Source of the DNA: Alphaproteobacteria bacterium
Lineage (GTDB): Bacteria > Pseudomonadota > Alphaproteobacteria > GCA-2731375
Length of the DNA stretch: 41,898 nucleotides
Direction of reading: 5' to 3'
Assembly (NCBI GenBank): GCA_030746295.1
Contig: JASLMY010000012.1
Coordinates: forward strand, 1 to 41,898
The notes under the pieces: generated by a model
The model's input: only the letters and a program-made list of their open reading frames with translations
Told to the model about the DNA's origin: nothing
Database searches by the model: none
Program-made: the position numbers and the translations under genes
In this document: positions 31,447 to 39,218 of the stretch, in pieces
Layout of the letters: every line of letters begins with the position of its first letter
Numbering within the stretch: the first letter of the stretch is position 1

Positions 31447-33123
31447 ATGTCGGTGGAACGGGTTCACGCGCTGGCTGAGGCACACGAGCAGGCCGGCGAT
31501 TTCGCCGCGGCCTGGGACTGCTATCAACAAGCCCTGAACGAGACGCCCGAGGATTCCGAGCTTTGGCGCCGAGCCGGCGCCCTCGCCCAGCAGGCGGCCG
31601 ACCCGGTGCAGGCCGAGAAGTGCCTCCGGCGCGCCGTTGCCCTGGCGCCCGACGACCTGCGCGCGCGCATCGACCTGGTCGGCTTTCTGGTCGACAGCAA
31701 CAACGGCGTCGCCGAGGAGGTGGGGGAAGATCTCGAAATCCTCTGCCGGCAACTGCCCGGCGTGCCCCGGCTCAACAAGCTTTTGGGCCAGATCAACAAC
31801 GGCCTCCTGCGCTACGAGATGGCGGCCGAAGCCTTCGAACGCGAGCTGGAGATCACGCCCGAGAGCGCCGAATGCCATCTCCTTCTTGCGCAAGCGCTCT
31901 CCAAGTCCTACCAGCGGTTCGAGGAGGCCGATTCGGCGTTCGACCAAGCCTTTGCCCTGGCGACGGACAAGCGCATCGTCGCGCTGGAGATCGCCCGCCA
32001 TTTCCTGCAAGAGCGGCGCTTCGACCGCGTCCACCACTATTGCCGCGAGGTCGAAGGGTTGCTCTTCGACGATACCAACGGTGCCCTGCTGCAACACATT
32101 CACGGCCTCGCGCTCAAGGAACTGGGAGCGGTGATCGAGGCCGAGCAGGCCTGGGCCCATGCCCTCGCTGCGACCGATCGGCTGCTCGTGCAGCAGAACG
32201 TCATGGCGCAACTCTGGGGCGCCGGTTTGAAGGCTCGGATACTGCAGGGCGGCGGCGACGTGGCGGCGGCGCGCCACCTCTACGGCGAACTCGGCGGCCT
32301 GATCGACGCTTCCGACTACCAATACGCCGAAGGCATCTACTTGCCCGATACGCCAAGCCGGCTACGGCGTCTCAAGGAGATCGTCGCCGGCCGCGACATC
32401 GTCGTGCTGCTGCAGGGTCCATCGCTGGCGGAACTAGAGGGCAACCTGGAGCGCCTGGCTCGCCTGGACGCCTGTTTCGCCAGCGTCAACAAGTTCCAGG
32501 CGGTCGAGGAACGGCTGCTGTTTCCGATCGGACGACGGCTCGACCTCTTGTTGACCGGAAACCCGCTGGACCTCGGGGGACGCTGGTCCGCCTACGAAGC
32601 CTTCCTCGAGCGCGCCGACGCCAACATGCTGATCACCTCGCAATATGCGGCCACGGGCTTGCCGCGCGAGCACTGCACCGAGCCCGAGTTCGCCCGCCGC
32701 TTCGATGAATCGCTGATCTACTTCTCGTCCGAGGGGCCGGTGCCGCCGCTGCCGGTCAATCCGCTTCACTTCGTGCCGGCGAACTCGCTGTCGATCCTGT
32801 TGCCGATGCTGGTCTTGGCCGAACCACGCCGGATATTCCTCTTCGGCGCCGACGGCGGCGCCAATCCGAAGGCCCCCGACAGCCCCTATTTCGCCAAGGT
32901 GGACAGCCCCGCCGAGGGCGAGCTGCGCAAAGTCAGGGAGATGCACCGGCGGATGCGGAACGAGGCCTGGGAATGCGACATCAACGCCGAGCTGTCGATC
33001 ATCGCCGCGGCGGCCCTGCACGGCGTGCCCGAGCCGGCGATCTACACCTGCTGCCCCGACAGCGCCTATCGGTTGTTCCCGCGGATCACGGGGGAAGAGG
33101 GCCTGGCCCGGCTGGGCGTCTAG
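31447..33123 (+). CDS. TPR protein with DUF115/Maf-like C-terminal domain (candidate glycosyltransferase)
   Basis: A 558-aa protein. Residues 1 to about 290 are TPR-like (for example YQQALNETPEDSELWRRAG, CLRRAVALAPDDLRARIDL). Residues about 310-540 start with DIVVLLQGPSLAELEGNL and contain ANSLSILLPMLVLAEPRRIF followed by LFGADGG. A GPSL strand and a later N-S-x-S helix before a G-x-D strand are the pattern of the DUF115/Maf flagellin glycosylation family and related nonulosonate transferases. Its placement between two nonulosonate synthesis modules supports that reading, but it remains inference. It is divergent from the TPR/SGNH operon (142 bp between starts) and followed by a strong hairpin. 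Confidence 0.6.
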   Translation: MSVERVHALAEAHEQAGDFAAAWDCYQQALNETPEDSELWRRAGALAQQAADPVQAEKCLRRAVALAPDDLRARIDLVGFLVDSNNGVAEEVGEDLEILCRQLPGVPRLNKLLGQINNGLLRYEMAAEAFERELEITPESAECHLLLAQALSKSYQRFEEADSAFDQAFALATDKRIVALEIARHFLQERRFDRVHHYCREVEGLLFDDTNGALLQHIHGLALKELGAVIEAEQAWAHALAATDRLLVQQNVMAQLWGAGLKARILQGGGDVAAARHLYGELGGLIDASDYQYAEGIYLPDTPSRLRRLKEIVAGRDIVVLLQGPSLAELEGNLERLARLDACFASVNKFQAVEERLLFPIGRRLDLLLTGNPLDLGGRWSAYEAFLERADANMLITSQYAATGLPREHCTEPEFARRFDESLIYFSSEGPVPPLPVNPLHFVPANSLSILLPMLVLAEPRRIFLFGADGGANPKAPDSPYFAKVDSPAEGELRKVREMHRRMRNEAWECDINAELSIIAAAALHGVPEPAIYTCCPDSAYRLFPRITGEEGLARLGV

Positions 33124-33213
33124 CCTCCATTCGGTGGGCCTCCCAAAGGAAAATCCTCGAAATGTGGTACTCGTCACTTCCGAAACGGCGCATCGGCCCG
33201 ATATGGATTGGTA

Positions 33214-33285
33214 GGACGCCCGCCGCATACCCCCTTCAGGTCTCCCCCGCCCTAAGACCTCCCTGGCGGGCGTCCGCCCTCTTTT
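33214..33285 (+). terminator. Strong nested hairpin, terminator or structured RNA
   Basis: GGACGCCCGCC (33214-33224) pairs perfectly over 11 bp with GGCGGGCGTCC (33265-33275). Within the 40-nt loop, AGGTCT (33238-33243) pairs with AGACCT (33255-33260). A pyrimidine-rich GCCCTCTTTTC follows, consistent with intrinsic termination about 90 bp after the TPR/DUF115 gene. The long nested loop is unusual for a simple terminator, so a small structured RNA is also possible. Confidence 0.5.
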
Positions 33286-33292
33286 CATGAAA

Positions 33293-33327
33293 TTGACACT
33301 GAAGGCCCGCAAAATCGGCCTTATAAT
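33293..33327 (+). promoter_or_regulatory. Promoter-like sequence before the 64-aa gene
   Basis: A perfect TTGACA (33293-33298) and a perfect TATAAT (33322-33327) precede the 64-aa gene. The 23-bp spacer is longer than the usual 16-18, so either only one element is used or a regulator bridges them. The patch is AT-rich for this genome. Confidence 0.4.
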
Positions 33328-33360
33328 TATGCTCAGGGGAATCACCGCCGCGGACAGACG

Positions 33361-33555
33361 ATGATCACGCAACGAAAAGCAAAACAGCTGATTCAGTCCC
33401 AATGGGACAACTGGGACGCCAAGTCCGGCGCCAAGGCCGGCGGCGACAAGCCCGCCTTCTATGAATGGATGAAGCAAAATCGCCCGGATCTCTTGAATTT
33501 CCCGGCCGATGGGGACCGGTGGCAGATCGTCAACGTCTGGCTGCGCGGCCGGTGA
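33361..33555 (+). CDS. Small uncharacterised protein (64 aa)
   Basis: A 64-aa protein starting MITQRKAKQLIQSQW. It is basic, tryptophan-rich (five Trp) and has no signal peptide or membrane segment. PAFYEWMKQNRPDLLNFPA followed by DRWQIVNVWLRGR suggests a compact helical domain; I do not recognise a family. Codon use matches the neighbours, and a promoter-like -10 lies 34 bp upstream, so expression is likely. No close Shine-Dalgarno is seen; AGGGGA is 21 bp before the ATG. It stands alone between a hairpin and the Crp/Fnr gene. Confidence 0.6.
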   Translation: MITQRKAKQLIQSQWDNWDAKSGAKAGGDKPAFYEWMKQNRPDLLNFPADGDRWQIVNVWLRGR

Positions 33556-33615
33556 ACCTCGCCAACATTCCGTCGGTAGCGTCGCCGCGGGCCAGCGACG
33601 GACGGCGGAAGTCGT

Positions 33616-33627
33616 TGGCATTTGCCA
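33616..33627. promoter_or_regulatory. Inverted repeat TGGCA-TT-TGCCA upstream of the Crp/Fnr gene
   Basis: Perfect 5-bp arms separated by two bases lie about 76 bp before GTG 33703, overlapping a TTGGCA that could serve as a -35. The layout fits an operator, perhaps autoregulatory. No experimental or motif-model support is available from sequence alone. Confidence 0.3.
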
Positions 33628-33702
33628 TTTTGCTGTAGTGTACTCGGCACAGCCAACGGCGGGGGACGGCGGCGTCTTGTGATCTCGGGAGGGTCGAGAG
33701 CC

Positions 33703-34419
33703 GTGCTACGTGAAGAAGAGACGGGCCTCAGCCAAGTGAGGCTGCTATCGAGCTTGGATTCTGAGGCCCTGCGTAACCTCGAAATGCGCTGCCGCCGGCA
33801 CAAGCTGGCGCCCAGAAAGATCATTCTGGATCAAGGCGACCAGGCCGAGCACGACGTCTATTTCGTCCTCCAAGGCACCGTACGGATCGTCAACTACTCG
33901 GCCACCGGCCGGGAAATCGCTTTCGCCAACGTGCGCGAGGGCGACTATTTCGGCGAGTTGGGCGCCCTCACCGACAAGCCGCGGACGGCCAGCGTGATCA
34001 CGGTGACAGACTGCTCCATGGCCTCGATGGCGCCTGAGACCTTTCGCAACCTGTTGCTGGACCATCCCGAGATCGGGGTCCATGTGATCGAGAGGCTGGC
34101 GGAGATCGTGCAGCGCTGCGATCAGCGGATCATGGACCTCAGCATGTTGAGCGCCGTGCAGCGCGTCCACGTCGAGATCCTGCGCCTCGCCAGGCCCGCG
34201 GACGCCGAAGCCGAGACTTGGGTAATCCGCAGTATGCCGACGCACGCCGAGATCGCCAGCCGCGCCAGCACGGTGCGCGAGACCGTCGCCCGAGCGATGA
34301 AGGTGCTGACCGTGGCCGGCATCGCCCAGCGCAAGGGCAAGACGCTCCTCATCGAGGACTACGAGCGGCTCGCCGAGATGGTCGAGTCGGGCTCAGGACA
34401 GATGATCGCGGCCCGCTGA
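33703..34419 (+). CDS. Crp/Fnr-family transcriptional regulator
   Basis: A 238-aa regulator. GTG 33703 follows GGGAGG by about 10 bp; GTG 33679 is an alternative. The N-terminal cyclic-nucleotide-binding domain keeps the phosphate cassette FGELGALTDKPRTASV, including the Glu and Arg that contact cAMP in Crp. The C-terminal winged helix reads THAEIASRASTVRETVARAMKVL cut across the recognition helix, with QRKGKTLLIEDYERL as wing and tail. No N-terminal cysteine cluster of Fnr type is present, so an iron-sulfur sensor is unlikely. It is 118 bp upstream of the beta-oxidation pair in the same direction, which suggests possible control of those genes. Confidence 0.88.
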   Translation: MLREEETGLSQVRLLSSLDSEALRNLEMRCRRHKLAPRKIILDQGDQAEHDVYFVLQGTVRIVNYSATGREIAFANVREGDYFGELGALTDKPRTASVITVTDCSMASMAPETFRNLLLDHPEIGVHVIERLAEIVQRCDQRIMDLSMLSAVQRVHVEILRLARPADAEAETWVIRSMPTHAEIASRASTVRETVARAMKVLTVAGIAQRKGKTLLIEDYERLAEMVESGSGQMIAAR

Positions 34420-34537
34420 CGGCGGACGCCATTGTCTTTGGGCCCCACATACCGGCCCTCGCGGAAGCAAAACCGGGCTTCGATGGCCGCACAAGAAGGA
34501 AAGGAAGGGACGCATCTCTGGGGAGGTCGCCGCAGCA

Positions 34538-35842
34538 TTGGATGACGGAGGCCGCACCAGGGCTCGGCCCGTCTATATCGTCGATGGCGCCCGCACCCCT
34601 TTCTTGAAAGTCCAAGGCAAGCCTGGAGCCTTCACGCCCGTAGATCTCGCCGTCCAATGCGGCCGCCCGCTGCTGCTGCGCCAACCGTTTTCGGCCGATG
34701 CCTTCGATGCCGTGATCCTGGGTTGCGTCAACGTCATCGCCGACGAGATGAACCCGGCTCGCGTCGCAGCGTTACGCCTCGACATGGGCGAGGCGATGAC
34801 CGCCTTCACGGTTCAGATCAACTGCGGCTCCGGCATGCAGTCGATCGACACGGGCTTCCGCTCGATTGAGGGCGGGACCGCCGATCTCATTCTAGCCGGC
34901 GGCGCAGAGGCCCTGTCGCACGCACCTCTGCTCTGGCCACGACAGGCGACCGAGTGGTTCGGCGGCTTCATGACGGCGCGGAGCATTTGGAGCAAATTGG
35001 GGCTGCTGAAGGATCTCCGACCCGGCTTCTTCAAGCCGGTGATCGGTCTCGAGCGCGGCCTGACCGATCCGATCGTCGACCTCAACATGGGGCAGACGGC
35101 GGAGGTGCTGGCCCACCTCTTCGCCATCAGCCGCGAGGCGGCGGACGCCTATGCCGTCGAAAGCCACAAGCGTCTCGCCCACGCCCAGGAGGAAGGCTGG
35201 CTCGACGACGAGGTCGTGCCGCTCGTCGCTCCCGACGGCAGGCTCTTCGAGCGCGATGACGGGGTCCGCCCCGACAGCTCGGTGGCGAAGCTCGCCGGGC
35301 TCAGGCCGGTCTTCGAGCGCCCTCATGGCAAGGTCACGGCGGGCAACAGCTCGCAGATCACCGACGGTGCCTGCTGGTTGATTCTGGCCTCCGAGCCAGC
35401 ACTTCGGGCCCACGGTCTGGCGCCGCTCGCCCGCATCGTCGACAGCGAATGGTCGGCCCTCGATCCGTCCATCATGGGCCTGGGCCCGACGCTGGCGGCG
35501 AGCGCGATCGTGAAGCGGCAGGGCCTCGGCCGAGAGGACATCGATCTGTGGGAACTGAACGAGGCTTTCGCCGCCCAGGTGCTGGCCTGCCTTGCAGCGT
35601 GGGAAGACGCGCAATACTGCACCGAGGTCCTGGGGCTCGACGGGGCCTTCGGCGAAATTGCGCGCGAGCGCCTCAACGTCGACGGCGGCGCCATCAGCCT
35701 CGGCCACCCCGTCGGCACCAGCGGCAACCGCATCACCTTGCACCTGGCGAACGCCCTCAAACGCCTCGGCAAATCCCGCGGCATCGCCACGCAATGCGTC
35801 GGTGGTGGCCAGGGCGGTGCCATGTTGATCGAGACGGTCTGA
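34538..35842 (+). CDS. fadI: Acetyl-CoA C-acyltransferase (thiolase, FadI-like)
   Basis: A 434-aa thiolase that cleaves 3-ketoacyl-CoA with CoA. TTG 34538 is the probable start: GGGAGG (34521-34526) is 11 bp upstream and no ATG or GTG precedes VYIVDGARTP. Catalytic Cys96 is in INCGSGMQS, NEAFAAQ and GGAISLGHPVGTSG supply the active-site Asn and His, and CVGGGQGGA near the end carries the second Cys. The length of about 430 aa and the NCGSG wording favour FadI over the shorter FadA. It is followed 11 bp later by the multifunctional partner. Confidence 0.9.
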   Translation: MDDGGRTRARPVYIVDGARTPFLKVQGKPGAFTPVDLAVQCGRPLLLRQPFSADAFDAVILGCVNVIADEMNPARVAALRLDMGEAMTAFTVQINCGSGMQSIDTGFRSIEGGTADLILAGGAEALSHAPLLWPRQATEWFGGFMTARSIWSKLGLLKDLRPGFFKPVIGLERGLTDPIVDLNMGQTAEVLAHLFAISREAADAYAVESHKRLAHAQEEGWLDDEVVPLVAPDGRLFERDDGVRPDSSVAKLAGLRPVFERPHGKVTAGNSSQITDGACWLILASEPALRAHGLAPLARIVDSEWSALDPSIMGLGPTLAASAIVKRQGLGREDIDLWELNEAFAAQVLACLAAWEDAQYCTEVLGLDGAFGEIARERLNVDGGAISLGHPVGTSGNRITLHLANALKRLGKSRGIATQCVGGGQGGAMLIETV

Positions 35843-35853
35843 GGGCGGCCACG

Positions 35854-37947
35854 ATGACAGCCGCAGGATCCCTTTTGCAATCGCGGCGCCTGGAGGCCGG
35901 TCCCATCGCCGCCGTGGTCGAGGAAGGCCGCCACTGGCGGCTCTGTGGCGGCGAGGACAGCATTGCCTGGCTCCTCTTCGACCGGGCGGATGAGAGCGTC
36001 AACACGCTCTCCGATGAAGTGATGTCGGAGCTCGAGCGGATGCTCGAACGCGCCTCGGAGATCGATGCTGTGGGCCTGGTGCTGCGCGCAACCAAACCGT
36101 CGGGCTTTGCGGCCGGCGCCGACGTCGATGAATTCCGGGGAATCGACGACAGCGAAGACATCTTGCGCCGCTTGTCCCGCGCCCACGACATCGTCGACCG
36201 GCTGGCGGGGCTCGCGATCCCGACGGTGGCCGTAATCCACGGCCTCTGCCTCGGCGGCGGCCTGGAGCTGGCGCTCGCCTGCGACAGTCGGATAGCCGTC
36301 GACGGGGCTACGTTGGGGTTTCCGGAGGTGATGCCGGGACTGCATCCGGGGCTTGGCGGCAGCCAACGCAGCACCGCCCTGATCGACCCGCGCGAGGCGA
36401 TGCGCATGATGCTGACAGGCCGAAGCGTGCCGGCCCCGAGGGCGCGGCGGCTCGGCCTCGTCGACACGGTCGTCGCCGAGCGTCATGTCGCCGCCGCCGT
36501 CGAGGCCGCGCTCGCCGGAACCTTACGTCATCGTCGTCGAAGCTTGGTCGCCACGGCGCTCAGCACGGCCCCCTTGCGAAAGGTCGTGGCAGGCCGAATG
36601 CGCAAGATGACCACGGCGCGGGCGGCCGAAACGCACTATCCAGCCCCCTACGCACTGATCGATCTCTGGGAACGTCACGGCGGCAACGCAGAGGTCATGC
36701 GGCGGGAAGAGGCCGCCTCCTTTGGCCGGCTCCTTGGCGGCGAGACGGCGCAAAATCTGATCCGGGTCTTCTTCCTGCGCGAAGCGCTGAAGGGGTTGGC
36801 CAAGGGCGAGGACGATTTCGAACACGTCCATGTCATCGGCGCCGGCACCATGGGCGGCGACATCGCGGCCTGGTGCGCCTTGCAGGGCCTTACCGTCACC
36901 CTTACCGACAGGGACCGGCAGGCCCTTGCGGCGGCGCTCGGCCGGGCTACCGCTCTCTTCCGCCGTAGGCTTCGCAGCGGCGTCGAGCGTCGCGACGCCT
37001 TCGACCGGCTGATCCCGGATTTCGCCGGCGACGGGGTCGGCCGCGCCGACTTGGTGATCGAGGCGGTGCCGGAGCGGATCGACATCAAGCACAAGGTCTA
37101 CGAGGTCGTGGAGCCCCGCCTCAAGGACGGCGCCATCCTCGCCACCAACACCTCCAGCATCCCGCTCGAGGTGCTCGGGCAAGGGCTAGAAAAGCCGGAG
37201 CGGCTGGTCGGGCTGCACTTCTTCAATCCCGTCGATCGGATGCAGCTGGTGGAGGTCGTGCGCCACCCGCGCCTCGACGAGGCGGTACTTTCAAAGGCGC
37301 TCGCCTTCGCCGGCCGGATCGACCGGCTGCCGGCGCCGGTGGCGAGCGCGCCCGGCTTTCTCGTCAATCGGGTGCTGACACCCTACCTGCTGGAAGCGAT
37401 GGTGATACTGGACGAAGGCGTCGAGGCTGCGGCCATCGACGCGGCGGCCAAGCATTTCGGCATGGCCATGGGGCCGGTCGAGGTCGCCGACCGTATTGGC
37501 CTCGACATCTGCCTCCATGTCGCGGACCAGTTGCGCGACGCACTCGGCGAGGCCTTGCCAGAGGTGCCGACATGGCTCAGAGACAAGGTCGCGCGCGGCG
37601 AGCTCGGACTGAAGAGCGGCAAGGGGATCTACGCCTACCGGGACGGCAAGCCCAAGAGAAGCGGCGGCGCGCCCGAGGCGGACGAGGGCATGGCCGAGCG
37701 GTTGATCCTGCCGCTCGTCAACGCTTGCGTCGCCTGCCTGCGCGAGGGCGTGATGGAAGATGCCGACCTGATCGACGCCAGCGTCGTCTTCGCCACCGGC
37801 TTCGCCCCTTTCCGGGGCGGGCCGCTCCACTATGCAAGGGAAAGGGGCGTCGACGAGGTGGTGGAGAGGCTCGAACGGATGGCCCAGGGACGCGGGCCGC
37901 GCTTCGCCCCCGACCCGGGCTGGCAGATGCTTGCGGAGAAGGCCTGA
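35854..37947 (+). CDS. fadJ: Multifunctional enoyl-CoA hydratase/3-hydroxyacyl-CoA dehydrogenase (FadJ-like)
   Basis: A 697-aa enzyme starting at ATG 35854 after GAGGG. The crotonase domain (about 30-230) has FAAGADVDEFRG and GLCLGGGLELALACDSRI for the oxyanion hole and FPEVMPGLHPGLGGSQR for the catalytic Glu region. The NAD-binding domain begins HVIGAGTMGGDIAAWCA. NTSSIPLEVLGQGLEKPERL and GLHFFNPVDRMQLVEVV carry the dehydrogenase residues, with the C-terminal helical domain to the end (GLDICLHVADQL, FRGGPLHYA). It performs the hydration and oxidation steps of fatty-acid beta-oxidation together with the adjacent thiolase. A 128-bp gap follows before the second nonulosonate module. Confidence 0.92.
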   Translation: MTAAGSLLQSRRLEAGPIAAVVEEGRHWRLCGGEDSIAWLLFDRADESVNTLSDEVMSELERMLERASEIDAVGLVLRATKPSGFAAGADVDEFRGIDDSEDILRRLSRAHDIVDRLAGLAIPTVAVIHGLCLGGGLELALACDSRIAVDGATLGFPEVMPGLHPGLGGSQRSTALIDPREAMRMMLTGRSVPAPRARRLGLVDTVVAERHVAAAVEAALAGTLRHRRRSLVATALSTAPLRKVVAGRMRKMTTARAAETHYPAPYALIDLWERHGGNAEVMRREEAASFGRLLGGETAQNLIRVFFLREALKGLAKGEDDFEHVHVIGAGTMGGDIAAWCALQGLTVTLTDRDRQALAAALGRATALFRRRLRSGVERRDAFDRLIPDFAGDGVGRADLVIEAVPERIDIKHKVYEVVEPRLKDGAILATNTSSIPLEVLGQGLEKPERLVGLHFFNPVDRMQLVEVVRHPRLDEAVLSKALAFAGRIDRLPAPVASAPGFLVNRVLTPYLLEAMVILDEGVEAAAIDAAAKHFGMAMGPVEVADRIGLDICLHVADQLRDALGEALPEVPTWLRDKVARGELGLKSGKGIYAYRDGKPKRSGGAPEADEGMAERLILPLVNACVACLREGVMEDADLIDASVVFATGFAPFRGGPLHYARERGVDEVVERLERMAQGRGPRFAPDPGWQMLAEKA

Positions 37948-38075
37948 CGAAGTTCGAAAGCCGGCGCCTGGTCTCTGGGCGGGCCTCGCGGCAATCCGCG
38001 TGTGTTCGGAACGGCTCGAAAAAGGGCGGGACGGTAAGCCCCTGTTTACCAACGTCCGGCTAGTCTTCGCCGACC

Positions 38076-39218
38076 ATGCGTTCCATCGAGCCCCTGTTGT
38101 TGTCGCCCTCGGCGACGATCCGAGAGGCGATCGCCGTCGTCGACGCGGGCGAGCGGCGCACGGCCTTGATCGTCGACCCGCATTTCAAGCTCATCGGCAT
38201 CATCCGCGACGCCGACATCCGCCGCGGCTTGCTGGACGGCGCAGGCCTCGACGACCCTGCCGGTCTGATCATGAACGCGGCACCGATCGTCGGCTACGTC
38301 GGCATGAACCGGACCAGCCTGCTGGCGATCATGCATCGCATGCGCCGCGATATGCTACCGATCGTCGATCCGGCGGGGCGCCTGCGCGGCATCGAATATC
38401 TGCTCGATCAGCCGGCCGTCGAGTGCCGGGCCAACGACGTCGTGCTGATGGCCGGCGGCTTCGGCCGGCGCCTGGGCGCGCTCACCCAAGACTGCGCCAA
38501 GCCGATGCTCAACGTCGGCTCCAAGCCTATGCTGGAGACCATCATCGAGGCCTTCGCCGAGCAGGGCTTCGGCCGCTTCTGGATCGCTGTCAACTATTTG
38601 GCCGAGACCATCGAGCGCCACTTCGGCGACGGCGGTCGCTGGGGCGTCGAGATCAACTATCTGCGCGAGGCGAGCCCGCTCGGCACGGCGGGGGCGTTGG
38701 GGCTGCTGCCGACCCGGCTGGAAGCGCCGGTGATCGTGATGAACGGCGATATCCTGACCAAGGTGCGGTTCGGCGACCTGGTCGACTTCCACCGCGAGAT
38801 GAAGGCGACGGCGACCATGTGCATTCGCCGCCATGAGGTCACGATCCCCTATGGCGTCGTCGAGATGGCCGGCGGCTACCTGACCCAAATCGTCGAGAAG
38901 CCGCGCCAGGCCTCGTTCATCAACGCCGGCATCTATGTCCTGGAGCCGGCGGCGATCGATCGGCTGCGCCGCAACGAGGCCGCCGACATGCCGGCGATCG
39001 TCGATGGGGTCATGGTCCAGGGCGGCCCGGTCGCGCTCTACCCGATCCGCGAATACTGGATGGATATCGGCCATATCGACGACTACAAGCAGGCCAATCA
39101 GGATTTCTGGCACTTCTTCGGCAACGGCGATGCGGCCAACGACGGCTGGCCCGAGCCGGCCGACGAAACCGAACCGAAAGCGCCCCAGACATGGCTCAAC
39201 GCACGATCGCTGCCGTAA
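38076..39218 (+). CDS. ptmE: CBS-domain nucleotidyltransferase, PtmE-like, copy 2
   Basis: A 380-aa protein with the same architecture as the copy at 8497. CBS motifs (about 10-110, AALIVDPHFKLIGIIRDADI-like strand pattern) precede a nucleotidyltransferase domain with VVLMAGGFGRRLG, CAKPMLNVGSKPM, VIVMNGDILTKV and EYWMDIGHIDDYKQA. The loop has GFGRRLG where copy 1 has GEGRRLG. The C-terminal tail is longer (about 25 residues, acidic and proline-containing). It opens the second nonulosonate operon and overlaps the next gene by 28 bp. The likely product is a nucleotide-activated glucosamine for legionaminic-type synthesis. Confidence 0.82.
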   Translation: MRSIEPLLLSPSATIREAIAVVDAGERRTALIVDPHFKLIGIIRDADIRRGLLDGAGLDDPAGLIMNAAPIVGYVGMNRTSLLAIMHRMRRDMLPIVDPAGRLRGIEYLLDQPAVECRANDVVLMAGGFGRRLGALTQDCAKPMLNVGSKPMLETIIEAFAEQGFGRFWIAVNYLAETIERHFGDGGRWGVEINYLREASPLGTAGALGLLPTRLEAPVIVMNGDILTKVRFGDLVDFHREMKATATMCIRRHEVTIPYGVVEMAGGYLTQIVEKPRQASFINAGIYVLEPAAIDRLRRNEAADMPAIVDGVMVQGGPVALYPIREYWMDIGHIDDYKQANQDFWHFFGNGDAANDGWPEPADETEPKAPQTWLNARSLP

